A DNA stretch of 54,153 bases from Saccharofermentans sp. (GTDB lineage: Bacteria > Bacillota > Clostridia > Saccharofermentanales > Saccharofermentanaceae), in NCBI GenBank assembly GCA_024684815.1, contig JAIKWL010000021.1, positions 1 to 54,153 of the forward strand, given 5' to 3'. The position numbers and the translations under genes are program-made. The notes beneath the pieces were generated by a model, which saw only the letters and a list, made by a program, of their open reading frames with translations, made no database searches and was not told where the DNA came from. The first letter of the stretch is position 1. Every line of letters starts with the position of its first letter. Of this stretch, positions 16,710 to 25,704 are shown in pieces.

Positions 16710-17445
16710 CGAAGTCCCTCCCGTCTGAAGACAAGAAACGCATTGAACGCTGAATAGAGTTCTTGCTTGTTCCCCACGGCTTGTCTGTATTTCTGTAATC
16801 GAATTTCAGAGTAAAATACTCAACATCGGAAATAAGGGAATCAAATGTGTCCGAATTTTTTTTATAGAGAGCCTCAACAAAATCCGAAGCCTCATTTTGT
16901 GAAAGTTTCGCTGCCTGTCTTAAAAGGAGAGATGTATGAGGAAGACAGTGAAATTCAGCCTTCATAAATCTTTCCTTAAAATCTTTGTCATGAGAGAACA
17001 TCCAGCATATGACCTCAACATAATGTCTCATGGCATCATTGAGATTATCACAGATAGGACATGTGCCGACTCTTTTGTCGATCAGGTCGGCGACACTGTT
17101 GAGTTTCTGTTTGTAATCCGGATTTCTGCCTTTTAATAGACCCGCTTTTGCGGGGATCGCGGCTTTTAGCTTGGGATTGAGCTCAGCATTAAAATCGATC
17201 AGATGGGTATGCATAACAAGACCAAGCCCAAGTCTGTTTGTAACAGCTTTATTCAGCTTTCCCATATGCACGGGACAAAAGCCGGTCTTATTGGTTATTA
17301 TGCGTGTATCCGGTTCCATCAGTGAGGGCCCGAGATAATACTCAAGATAATTATTCTCGGCCTTATCGTGAAGCCTGCATACAGGACAGCCGCACGTTTC
17401 AATGTAGGCATCGTTTACGGGGATCATATATATTTTTTCCATCAA
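16684..17445 (-). CDS. DUF6062 family protein with paired cysteine motifs
   Basis: The 253-residue protein has CGCPVC near residue 18, FCPVH near 57, CPICDN near 134 and FHCLPH near 166. The repeated CPxC/CPxH pattern suggests one or two metal sites. The pattern fits the uncharacterised DUF6062 family common in Clostridia. It overlaps the ATPase gene by four bases (ATGA type) and the DsrE-like gene at its other end, so the three form one translation unit. No enzymatic motif is visible. Confidence 0.7.
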   Translation of the reverse strand: MMEKIYMIPVNDAYIETCGCPVCRLHDKAENNYLEYYLGPSLMEPDTRIITNKTGFCPVHMGKLNKAVTNRLGLGLVMHTHLIDFNAELNPKLKAAIPAKAGLLKGRNPDYKQKLNSVADLIDKRVGTCPICDNLNDAMRHYVEVICWMFSHDKDFKERFMKAEFHCLPHTSLLLRQAAKLSQNEASDFVEALYKKNSDTFDSLISDVEYFTLKFDYRNTDKPWGTSKNSIQRSMRFLSSDGRDFDEQQSKKS

Positions 17446-18521
17446 GCTTCCTCCTGAGTTGCCGGCTTAGGTAAATGTATAAGACGGTTTGCTCTTACAT
17501 TAACGCCGTTCATTGTGATAGAAGTGAATTCTTCGACTGCATTTCCGACTTTCTGTTGAGCGGTCTCTAATACTTTCTGCGCATCGTAACCGTAGTATAG
17601 AGCGAGATCAAGGCTGATCATTACACCGAATGTCTGTTTCTCAGTCTTAAAGGATGTTACCTCGGCAAATCCGGGGACATCTTTGAGAACTATCTTGATC
17701 AGGTCAAGTATTGCATCATCAGATATGGAATATGAACCAAGTGAGGAGAATGTCGGTCTTACGACAGTCCTGTCCGAATCCGGAGCCATGGGCGTAACTC
17801 CCCTCTCACGGTCAAATCTTTGCCTGAGCTTGCTGAAAGGATCGGAAAAATAACCGGAAAACTCATGCTTGATCTCCATGCTCGGCACAGGAATCGTATG
17901 CATACCTTCAGTAACTCTGGTGGTGCGTGCAAGTCTTCTTTCTTCCTCAGTGGAGACATCTTCTATCCTGATGAGCATTGAAGGCTGGTTAAGCCAGAGA
18001 TTCTCGCATATCTTGCTCAGCATGGAATCGGATGTTCCGAGTATCATAAGAGCTCTCGGCATCGATTCGATAAGCGCCCTGCGCATAACAGCCGATCTGG
18101 TCGGATCAACAAAGATGGCCTGTCTGACGGATTCCATCTTGGTCGGAGCTTTCTTTGCTGATGTTCCTGCGACTATTCTGCTGCCGTTGATAAGAAGACC
18201 GTCATCGATGATGTAATAGATGTTATTATCCCGGGCCACCTTTATGGCACGGGTACTTTTGCCGGTGCCTGACGGACCGACAAAGGCAATAACAGCAATA
18301 TTGGACAGGACCTCACGCGTTAACTGTTCATTTGAAAGAATTATCTCAGCATTGCGTTCGTAGTTTTGAGATGAATAATCGGAAAAAGTATTCTGCGACT
18401 GGGTTCCTGAACGGTCAAATCTCTTGAGTGTACCGCGGAATTCGGACAATAAAGTCTTCCGCGCTACCGGAACGCTCTCATTGGTGATCTGCTCCTGTTT
18501 TGATTCGTCAGGGTGGTCCAA
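17442..18521 (-). CDS. P-loop ATPase fused to Asp23/Gls24-like domain
   Basis: The 359-residue protein has a Walker A motif, VGPSGTGKST (81-90), followed by YIIDDGLLI and segments typical of an ATP-binding fold (RALMILGTSD, LIRIEDVSTEEER). From about residue 258 the sequence changes to the Asp23/Gls24 pattern (SISDDAILDLIKIVLKDVPG, FGVMISLDLALYYGYD, VNVRANRLIHLP). Gls24 domains are cell-envelope stress proteins usually found alone. The combination suggests nucleotide-dependent control at the envelope, which is inference. It lies 21 bases after yebC in the same direction. Confidence 0.7.
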   Translation of the reverse strand: MDHPDESKQEQITNESVPVARKTLLSEFRGTLKRFDRSGTQSQNTFSDYSSQNYERNAEIILSNEQLTREVLSNIAVIAFVGPSGTGKSTRAIKVARDNNIYYIIDDGLLINGSRIVAGTSAKKAPTKMESVRQAIFVDPTRSAVMRRALIESMPRALMILGTSDSMLSKICENLWLNQPSMLIRIEDVSTEEERRLARTTRVTEGMHTIPVPSMEIKHEFSGYFSDPFSKLRQRFDRERGVTPMAPDSDRTVVRPTFSSLGSYSISDDAILDLIKIVLKDVPGFAEVTSFKTEKQTFGVMISLDLALYYGYDAQKVLETAQQKVGNAVEEFTSITMNGVNVRANRLIHLPKPATQEEA

Positions 18522-18542
18522 TTTATCTAGTCCCTCAGTATA

Positions 18543-19268
18543 TTAACCGTTCCAGTTATGGAAAACTTCCTGGATGTCCTCATTTTCATCCATCATATCA
18601 AGCATTTTCTCAAGCTGAGCCACAGCATCCGGATCGGTGACCTCTGCCGTGGTCATTGCAACAGGTCCGAGTGTTGAATCTGCGATTACATAATTCTTGG
18701 CTTCAAGAGCTTCACGCACCTCATAATAATCACTTGTGGAAGTTGAGATGATATAGAATTCGTCGTCTGAATCAAAATCAGAAGCACCGCAGTCCAAAGC
18801 ATCGCCCATGACCTGATCTTCGTCCTCGTAATCTTCCTTGGAGATCAGGATCGTGCCCTTTTCGTTGAAAAGGAAAGATACAGAACCGTCCACGCCGAGA
18901 TTACCGCCGTTCTTATCAAAGATATGTCTGAGATCAGCAGCAGTCCTGTTACGGTTATTTGTCAGAGTCTTTACCATGATAGCGACTCCGGCAGGACCAT
19001 AACCCTCATATGTGATCTCTTCGTAATCGTCACCTTCACCGGCTTCAGCAGCCTTTTTGATGGCGCGGTTGATATTATCGTTAGGCATGTTTGCAGCTTT
19101 TGCTTTTGCGACAACAACTTTAAGTCTTGAATTACTGTTAGGGTCAGGACCGCCTGCCTTGACCGCAACAGCGATCTCCTTGGCGAATTTTGTAAATACG
19201 GCGCCCTTGGCTGCGTCCGAAGCCTCTTTTTTTCTCCTTATGTTGCTCCATTTAGAATGACCTGACAT
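18543..19268 (-). CDS. yebC: YebC/PmpR family regulator (TACO1-like)
   Basis: The 241-residue protein has the family start MSGHSKWSNIRRKKEASDAAKG, then FTKFAKEIAVAVKAGGPDPNSNSRL, NMPNDNINRAIKKA and YEGYGPAGVAIMV. Members act as DNA-binding regulators and, in recent work, as ribosome factors that ease proline stalls. Length is normal. The ATG follows CGGAGGAAATTTC. A TATAAT box at 19312-19307 on the minus strand lies about 38 bases before the start, and probably drives the four-gene operon 19268 to 16266. Confidence 0.96.
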   Translation of the reverse strand: MSGHSKWSNIRRKKEASDAAKGAVFTKFAKEIAVAVKAGGPDPNSNSRLKVVVAKAKAANMPNDNINRAIKKAAEAGEGDDYEEITYEGYGPAGVAIMVKTLTNNRNRTAADLRHIFDKNGGNLGVDGSVSFLFNEKGTILISKEDYEDEDQVMGDALDCGASDFDSDDEFYIISTSTSDYYEVREALEAKNYVIADSTLGPVAMTTAEVTDPDAVAQLEKMLDMMDENEDIQEVFHNWNG

Positions 19269-19306
19269 GAAATTTCCTCCGAGTATACCTTTTATATAAC
19301 TAAACT

Positions 19307-19312
19307 ATTATA
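19307..19312 (-). promoter_or_regulatory. Probable -10 box for the yebC operon
   Basis: TATAAT on the minus strand, 38 bases before the yebC ATG, with a poor -35 box at 17 bases. Only the -10 is convincing. Confidence 0.45.
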
Positions 19313-19417
19313 ATACATTTAACATCAAAATTATTAATTTGCTCATGATATATCCTCGTGTAATATCACAGACACAAGATTGTCAAATATATTTTTTGTG
19401 CAGATTGTCTTTGAAAC

Positions 19418-19446
19418 TTGTAATTTATCCCGCGCTGTTGTATAGT
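19418..19446 (+). promoter_or_regulatory. SigA promoter of the pil operon (pilB)
   Basis: TTGTAA (19418-19423), 17-base spacer and TATAGT (19441-19446). The predicted leader of about 83 bases can fold: TATGCT at 19456-19461 pairs with AGCATA at 19499-19504, enclosing GGGC/GCCT. A weaker match to the pilin motif (ATTGTCAAA, 19379-19387) lies upstream. Confidence 0.7.
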
Positions 19447-19535
19447 TCTAACATCTATGCTTGGGCAAAGTATGCCTATCTGTTTGTGTGCATTGCTGAG
19501 CATATATAATTTGTGACGATTATCGGGAGGGTTCG

Positions 19536-21200
19536 ATGAAGAGATTAGGTGATATTCTGGTCGAAAGCGGCTTCCTAAATGCTACCGAACTTGCAGAAGT
19601 ATTAAGCGTTCAGAAGGAAACCGGAAAACGCCTCGGAGAAGTTATCGTTGAGAGCGGTTTGATGTCTGAATTTGACATCTTAAGAGCAGTTTCAAGCCAG
19701 TATAACTATCCGATTATTGATCTGTCGGGAATGGAGCCGGATCCTAAAGCCACAGCTCTTCTTACTCAGAAATTCTGCGAAGAAAATGTGGTATTGCCGA
19801 TAGGTTTTGATAATGACAACCTTGTTGTTGCTATCGATGACCCGATGAATATTACGATAGAAGACGAGTTGCAGTTCCAGACCGGATACCAGATATCCCT
19901 GATGCTTGCAACACATTCCTCCATCGTTGATGCTATAAAAGTTAATTACGGAAGAGAGAGTGCTGCCAAGGCTGCCGAAGAGCTCGGTTCAAACTTTGAC
20001 AGCGAAAGTCTTGATGAGAATAACGAACTTTCCGAAGCAGTTAACAGTGCCCCGGTAGTTAAGCTTGTTAACTCGATGATCGATTACGCTATCCGTTCAG
20101 GCTCATCCGATATCCATATCGAGCCTTTGGAAGACCGTGTAAGAGTCCGTATCCGTATCGACGGTGTCATGCAGGAAGTAATGAGCAACCCTATTTCCGC
20201 AAAAGACGCCATCACAACAAGAATCAAGATCCTCGGCGGAATGAACATTGCCGAGAAGCGTATCCCTCAGGACGGCCGTATCACGACGACGATCAACGGC
20301 GAGGACGTGGACATGCGTGTATCCATTCTTCCCTGTGTTACCGGTGAGAAGACCGTTATCCGTATCCTTGCTAAAAACGACGCAAACTTAAACAGATCTT
20401 ACTTAGGTATCAGTGACCGTAACAATGAGATGATCGACAGAATGATCAGGATCCCTCAGGGTATCGTTCTCATCTCAGGTCCTACAGGTTCAGGTAAGAC
20501 CACCACACTTTATACACTCCTTTCAGAGAAAAATACCGATGACGTTAATATTATTACTGTCGAGGACCCTGTAGAAATCAGGATCCCCGGATTGAATCAG
20601 GTTCAGGTTAATGTAAAGGCGGGAATGACATTCGCGAGCGGTCTTAGATCCATCCTGCGTCAGGACCCTGATATTATCCTCGTCGGAGAGATCCGTGACG
20701 GTGAGACAGCAGAGATCGCAATGAGAGCCGCTATCACCGGACACCTTGTATTCAGCACAATCCATACGAATGATGCAGTTTCATCCATCAACCGTCTCAT
20801 AGACATGGGCCTCGAGCCTTACATGGTTTCTTCTGCTTTGGTCGGCGTTGTATCCCAGCGTCTTGTCCGTCGTATCTGCACAAGCTGCAGAGAGTCGTAT
20901 GAACCTGACGAGTCTGATATAGAGTACTTAAGACTTGATCCGGGTCAGAAGCTTTACCGTGGTAAGGGATGCCCTGATTGTAATGAGAAGGGATATAAGG
21001 GACGTATTGCGATCCATGAGATCGTTATCATTACCAGAAAGATGAAAGCCTTGCTTGAAAAGAGAGCAAGTGAAGATGATATGCGTGAGCTCGCGATCAC
21101 TGAAGGTACGCAGATGCTTCAGGACTCTGCAAGAGACCTCGTACTTGAAGGTATCACAACGGTCAGCGAGCTCAATAGAGTTGCTTACACGATTGACTGA
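19536..21200 (+). CDS. pilB: Type IV pilus extension ATPase PilB
   Basis: The 554-residue GspE/PilB ATPase powers pilin polymerisation at the inner face of the membrane. It has an N-terminal MshEN-like domain (about 1-140), the Walker A motif GPTGSGKT (315-322), the Asp box near 341-359, Walker B ILVGEIRDGETAE (381-393) and the His box TGHLVFSTIHTND (401-413). A four-cysteine zinc site is complete (C448, C451, C479, C482). The MshEN fold binds c-di-GMP in some homologues; whether the key residues are kept here needs alignment. The ATG follows GGGAGGG and a dedicated promoter. Confidence 0.97.
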   Translation: MKRLGDILVESGFLNATELAEVLSVQKETGKRLGEVIVESGLMSEFDILRAVSSQYNYPIIDLSGMEPDPKATALLTQKFCEENVVLPIGFDNDNLVVAIDDPMNITIEDELQFQTGYQISLMLATHSSIVDAIKVNYGRESAAKAAEELGSNFDSESLDENNELSEAVNSAPVVKLVNSMIDYAIRSGSSDIHIEPLEDRVRVRIRIDGVMQEVMSNPISAKDAITTRIKILGGMNIAEKRIPQDGRITTTINGEDVDMRVSILPCVTGEKTVIRILAKNDANLNRSYLGISDRNNEMIDRMIRIPQGIVLISGPTGSGKTTTLYTLLSEKNTDDVNIITVEDPVEIRIPGLNQVQVNVKAGMTFASGLRSILRQDPDIILVGEIRDGETAEIAMRAAITGHLVFSTIHTNDAVSSINRLIDMGLEPYMVSSALVGVVSQRLVRRICTSCRESYEPDESDIEYLRLDPGQKLYRGKGCPDCNEKGYKGRIAIHEIVIITRKMKALLEKRASEDDMRELAITEGTQMLQDSARDLVLEGITTVSELNRVAYTID

Positions 21201-21217
21201 TAAGGAGGTTTTTTAAC

Positions 21218-22330
21218 GTGGAAGGTTTTAGTTTATCAATCGAGTCGATTTTGGCGGAATCGGTAAAGATGGGTGCATCAGATACTCATATTACCGTTGG
21301 TTTACCGCCGATGATTCGTGTTGACGGTATGTTAATGCCGTTAGGCAATCAGCCGCTTACAGCTGCAGATACCGAGTATCTTTGCAAGTCGATGATCGAC
21401 AAGTCAAGACAGCAGTATCTGAATGAAAGGGGCGAGATTGACTTCTCTTACATCGTTGAAAACTTCAGCCGTTTCAGATGTAACGTATTTAAGCAGCGTG
21501 GTACATATGCGCTTGCTGCAAGAACTATTACAAATGAGATCCCTACATGCGAGCAGCTGGGACTTCCTAATGTATTTAAGGATCTGGTCATGAAACCCCG
21601 TGGACTTATCCTTGTTACAGGTCCTACGGGTTCAGGAAAGTCAACAACACTTGCCGCAATGATCGGACATGTAAACATGAGTAAGAAATGTCATATTCTT
21701 ACCCTTGAGGAACCTATCGAGTATCTCCATATGCACGGAGAGGCTATGATCAACCAGAGAGAGATTCACGAAGATACGCTTTCATTTGCTAACGCTCTTA
21801 GAGCTGCTCTCCGTGAGGACCCGGATATCATCCTCGTAGGAGAAATGCGTGACCTTGATACTATCAGTACCGCTATAACAGCAGCCGAGACAGGACACCT
21901 TGTTCTTTCAACACTCCATACATCTTCAGCTGCTGATACAGTCAACCGTATCATCGACGTTTATCCTCCGCATCAGCAGGATCAGATCAGAGTTCAGCTG
22001 GCTTCCACTCTTGTTGCCGTTATCTGTCAGACACTTGTACAGAGAGTAGGCGGCGGAAGATGTGCAGCATTTGAGATCATGATCTCCAATGATGCTATTA
22101 AGAATAATATCCGTGAAGGTAAGACATATCAGATAGACAGTACTATCGCTACAAGCCTTCAGTCCGGAATGTGCCCTCTTGATTTCTATCTTGCAGAGCT
22201 CGTTAAACGTAATATGATCACCAGAGATACTGCTATCCAGAGATGCAGGATCCCTGAGGATCTTAAGCGTTTCATTAATAATGCAGGTCAAACGAACAGT
22301 CCGTTGTTCGGTGATTTGGAGTTTGCCTGA
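21218..22330 (+). CDS. pilT: Type IV pilus retraction ATPase PilT
   Basis: The 370-residue hexameric ATPase pulls pili back by depolymerising them. It has Walker A GPTGSGKST (135-143), Asp box LTLEEPIEYLH, Walker B ILVGEMRDLDT (about 205-215), His box TGHLVLSTLHT, and AIKNNIRE near the C-terminus, close to the AIRNLIRE motif needed for retraction. The start is GTG after a strong TAAGGAGG, 17 bases after pilB. There is no pilU paralogue. Confidence 0.97.
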   Translation: MEGFSLSIESILAESVKMGASDTHITVGLPPMIRVDGMLMPLGNQPLTAADTEYLCKSMIDKSRQQYLNERGEIDFSYIVENFSRFRCNVFKQRGTYALAARTITNEIPTCEQLGLPNVFKDLVMKPRGLILVTGPTGSGKSTTLAAMIGHVNMSKKCHILTLEEPIEYLHMHGEAMINQREIHEDTLSFANALRAALREDPDIILVGEMRDLDTISTAITAAETGHLVLSTLHTSSAADTVNRIIDVYPPHQQDQIRVQLASTLVAVICQTLVQRVGGGRCAAFEIMISNDAIKNNIREGKTYQIDSTIATSLQSGMCPLDFYLAELVKRNMITRDTAIQRCRIPEDLKRFINNAGQTNSPLFGDLEFA

Positions 22331-22377
22331 TTTTCGGGCGCTTTGATTATAGAATCTGAGAAGGAGGGAAATATCAG

Positions 22378-23586
22378 ATGGCTAATTTCAGATATCAGGT
22401 TATCGATTCAAACGGTAAAATGTCTGAAGGCATCATCGAAGCTGCTTCAATTGGAGAAGCGTCCAGAAAGCTAAAATCTGACGGCAAGTATATTGCTTCT
22501 CTGTCATTGGACAGAGGCCAGGGTATTGGCAACATGACGATCGGAAGTCCTAAGCTGAAAACTCAGGACCTTGTTCTTATCTCCAGACAGCTCGCTTCGC
22601 TTTTGTCTGCCGGTATCACCGTTGTAAGATCGCTCGATATGCTTTATCAGCAACTTGAATCGAAAAAGGCAAAGAAATGTATCGGTGAGATATACGAATC
22701 AGTTCAGAGCGGTCGTTCTCTTTCCGAGGCATTTAAGGAACAGAGAGGTGTTATTCCTAACATCATGATCAGTATGATCGCGGCCGGTGAGGAATCCGGA
22801 CGTCTTGATGAGGTTATGGAAAGACTCGCCGAGCACTTTGCAAAGGATGCCAAGCTCAAGAACAAGATCTCATCAGCAATGGTTTATCCTAAGATCCTTG
22901 CAGCTCTTACAGGTGCGGTAAGTATCGGTTTGTTGACATTCCTTGTCCCTAAGATCGGTGTTACGATCAAGGATCTCGGAGGTGAATTGCCTAAGTTAAC
23001 GCAATTCCTGTTGGATTTTTCCGATTCTATCGTTCACTTTTGGTATATCTACATAGCAGTTATCGGCTTTTTAGTATATGGTTTTAAACTTTGGAAGAGT
23101 TCCGAAAAGGGTGCCGAGACATGGTCAAAGCTTATGCTTAAGATGCCTGTCGTCGGCAGAGCAACAAGGATGAACGCTTCAGCAAGATTTACGAGAACGG
23201 TATCTACGCTTTTGAAGTCAGGTATCTCTGTACTTCAGGCTGTTGAGATTACCGAGAAGTCTCTTGATAACGTAATACTGCAGAAGAAACTCGCGCAGGC
23301 ACGTATTGAGATCAGAAAGGGTACTTCTCTCTCCAGATCCATCAGAGATATTACAGAGTTCCCGCCGATGATCTACGCAATGGTTTCAATCGGTGAGGAA
23401 TCCGGTACTTTGGATTCGATTTTGGAGAAGGCTGCGGATTATTTCGAAGATGAGGCCGATGCAGCTACAGCAAAGATGGTATCTGCGTTAGAGCCTGTCA
23501 TGATCATCATCATGGCTATCATCGTCGGTACAGTTGTAGGCGGTATCGCAATGCCTATTTTCACAATGGCTCAGTGGATCATGTAA
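22378..23586 (+). CDS. pilC: Type IV pilus platform protein PilC
   Basis: The 402-residue protein is the membrane platform that couples the ATPases to pilin assembly. It has two T2SSF domains: LVLISRQLASLLSAGITVVRSL through EESGRLDEVMERLA, and ARFTRTVSTLLKSGISVLQAVEI through EESGTLDSILEKAA. Three membrane segments are visible, including the final VMIIIMAIIVGTVVGGIAMPIF. The ATG follows AAGGAGGG, 47 bases after pilT. Confidence 0.96.
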   Translation: MANFRYQVIDSNGKMSEGIIEAASIGEASRKLKSDGKYIASLSLDRGQGIGNMTIGSPKLKTQDLVLISRQLASLLSAGITVVRSLDMLYQQLESKKAKKCIGEIYESVQSGRSLSEAFKEQRGVIPNIMISMIAAGEESGRLDEVMERLAEHFAKDAKLKNKISSAMVYPKILAALTGAVSIGLLTFLVPKIGVTIKDLGGELPKLTQFLLDFSDSIVHFWYIYIAVIGFLVYGFKLWKSSEKGAETWSKLMLKMPVVGRATRMNASARFTRTVSTLLKSGISVLQAVEITEKSLDNVILQKKLAQARIEIRKGTSLSRSIRDITEFPPMIYAMVSIGEESGTLDSILEKAADYFEDEADAATAKMVSALEPVMIIIMAIIVGTVVGGIAMPIFTMAQWIM

Positions 23587-23615
23587 TCCCCGTAAAGATT
23601 GAAAGGAGTAAATAA

Positions 23616-24728
23616 ATGGATTTTTCAATAGGAAAAGGATCAAACGAACTGGTAATCGACTGTTCCAGCTCTGACCTTAAAATTGCTGTCGGGAATTACA
23701 ATCCCAAGACAGGAAACGTCACAATTGATAAGATGGGCGTAGTACCTCTCGAAGGTGATGCCATTAACGATGGTGCGGTTGCGGATTCCTTCGGTATCGT
23801 AATGGCACTTAAGCATGCTATCGCAAGACTTGATATCAGAATGAAGAGCTGCATTCTTACAACAGAGGGTGCTTTTGTTCACAGCAGAGATCTTGAACTC
23901 CCTGTTGTTAAAGAAGATCAGCTCAAGGACATGGTTAAATACGAGATCTTAGGACAGGGTTCCAACAGAGATATGTCTATCGACTATCTTGTATACGGAA
24001 CTACTAAGGATGCCGAGACTAATGCCGACAAACTTCAGGTAAGAGCTACGGCTATTCCTACTGATGTTATCAAGGACTATCGTGAATTCCTTAAGAACAT
24101 GGATCTTAACCCCATTGCTCTTGATGTTAACCCTAACGCTGTAAGAAAGCTTTTCGAACAGGGTATCATTAACGGTAACGTTAACATTAAGCAGTCAACG
24201 ATCCTCTTGATCGAACTTTCAAGCAAGACAACAACTGTTACAGTTCTTGACAAGGGCTTCCCGGTTCTTTCAAGAAGACTTCAGTTCGGTCATGGAAATA
24301 TCAGACAGGTTGCAGATTCCGTAAGAAAACTTCAGAACGGCAACCAGCAGTCTTCACTTGCAAGAAGACTTAACATCACTACCTCCGAATCTGAGGCAAG
24401 TGTACCGATCGAAGATATCGATGTATGGAACGAGACAGTTGCAGAGACACCTGCTCTTCAGAGCGCTGTTAATGCTTACTTCAAGAGCCTTGTTGATGCA
24501 GTATCCCGTACGGCTCAGTTCTCCATTGCTAAGTATCATATCGATGCAATCAGCACATGTTTCCTTTATGGTTCAGGTGCAAGCTATAAGAAGATAGACA
24601 AAGAACTCGCGCGTCAGCTTGGAACTCAGGTTGAGATCCTTAAGGCTCTCAGCACCGTAAACGGTCCTAAGGGATTTGAGATCGGTCAGTTCATCAATTG
24701 TTGTGGCGCTTTGATTCGCCACGATTAA
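23616..24728 (+). CDS. pilM: Type IV pilus assembly protein PilM
   Basis: The 370-residue actin-like (SHS2/FtsA-fold) protein sits on the cytoplasmic face and binds the N-terminal tail of PilN. The phosphate-binding start (VIDCSSSDLKIAVGNYNP) and the later LIELSSKTTTVTVLDKGFPVLSRR and FLYGSGASYKKIDK are typical. The gene lies 29 bases after pilC and 15 before pilN, in the conserved order pilC-M-N-O. Confidence 0.9.
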   Translation: MDFSIGKGSNELVIDCSSSDLKIAVGNYNPKTGNVTIDKMGVVPLEGDAINDGAVADSFGIVMALKHAIARLDIRMKSCILTTEGAFVHSRDLELPVVKEDQLKDMVKYEILGQGSNRDMSIDYLVYGTTKDAETNADKLQVRATAIPTDVIKDYREFLKNMDLNPIALDVNPNAVRKLFEQGIINGNVNIKQSTILLIELSSKTTTVTVLDKGFPVLSRRLQFGHGNIRQVADSVRKLQNGNQQSSLARRLNITTSESEASVPIEDIDVWNETVAETPALQSAVNAYFKSLVDAVSRTAQFSIAKYHIDAISTCFLYGSGASYKKIDKELARQLGTQVEILKALSTVNGPKGFEIGQFINCCGALIRHD

Positions 24729-24743
24729 GGAGGGGTACACTTT

Positions 24744-25685
24744 ATGGCTAAGGCTAGTGGAGTTAACAGAAGATTATTGGCAAAGAAGGATATGAACTTT
24801 TTTGCCGAGTTTACAGCCAATGCGGCTAAAGCTGCAAGAATGTTGGGTTATGGTGTTGCTGCCGGTATCCTGGTAGTATTCGTAGTCCTCGCATTTATCA
24901 TTGCATTCTTTATCAGAAACCAGATTATTAAGGGCGAGATCAGGAAGATCAAGGATCTGCTTGCTACACCTGAGTATTCTACTCTGGAGCAGAAAAACGC
25001 TTTGCTCACTGAACAACTCAATGATATGACCAATTACTACTTTGCACTCACAGAGATGCGCAGAGATGTCAATCTTATTGATCCTGCTCCGACAGATCTC
25101 CCTGACGTAATTGCTAAGTGCATTCCAAGTGATTCATTCCTTTCATATTATGCGGTAACCAATTCCACATTAACAATGAAGGGATATGCATTCACATATT
25201 ACAGTGCAGTTGATATGGTGAACATGCTGAACAATTCCAATGTGTTTACAGCTGATCCTGCTATATCTGTTGTTCGTATGCAGCCTGAAACAGACAGTGA
25301 TTTTGCTGCCCTGGCATCAGGTTTAGCTCCGGATGTTACAAATAACTATTATGAATTCCAGGTATCCGGAACATTGGTAAGCAACGTTCACATTTCGATC
25401 TCACGCTACGTTGACGGTGCTGAAACAGCAACATCTTTGGGCGGTATCGATGTTAAGACTGTAAAGGCCGGAGAATCTTACACGATCGATGATGTCAACG
25501 AGTACTCATACGGCGGTGTTACATACTATCTCACAAGGATCTATGTTGACGGAATCCAGGTTGAGGAAGGAAGCTTCAATCAGATCAAAGAAGCAAATCA
25601 GTATGTTGATACAGGACGCGGTAACACTGATGTTAAGTTCTATTACTCAACAACAGTAGCTGCAAATGCACCTGCTGAAGGCTGA
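24744..25685 (+). CDS. pilN: PilN-like protein with C-terminal MucBP-like domain
   Basis: The 313-residue protein has a cytoplasmic tail of about 35 residues (NRRLLAKKDMNFF, the likely PilM-binding part), one membrane helix (YGVAAGILVVFVVLAFIIAFF), a coiled coil and a PilN-like ferredoxin-fold region to about 205. After that come about 100 extra residues: VHISISRYVDGAETATS, VKTVKAGESYTIDD, YYLTRIYVDG and finally TDVKFYYST. This resembles the MucBP adhesin domain. PilN is usually about 200 residues, so the extra domain is unusual and would face the wall. Strong AAGGAGGGG ribosome site. Confidence 0.75.
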   Translation: MAKASGVNRRLLAKKDMNFFAEFTANAAKAARMLGYGVAAGILVVFVVLAFIIAFFIRNQIIKGEIRKIKDLLATPEYSTLEQKNALLTEQLNDMTNYYFALTEMRRDVNLIDPAPTDLPDVIAKCIPSDSFLSYYAVTNSTLTMKGYAFTYYSAVDMVNMLNNSNVFTADPAISVVRMQPETDSDFAALASGLAPDVTNNYYEFQVSGTLVSNVHISISRYVDGAETATSLGGIDVKTVKAGESYTIDDVNEYSYGGVTYYLTRIYVDGIQVEEGSFNQIKEANQYVDTGRGNTDVKFYYSTTVAANAPAEG

Positions 25686-25704
25686 TGTAAGGGAGGAACT
25701 AATA

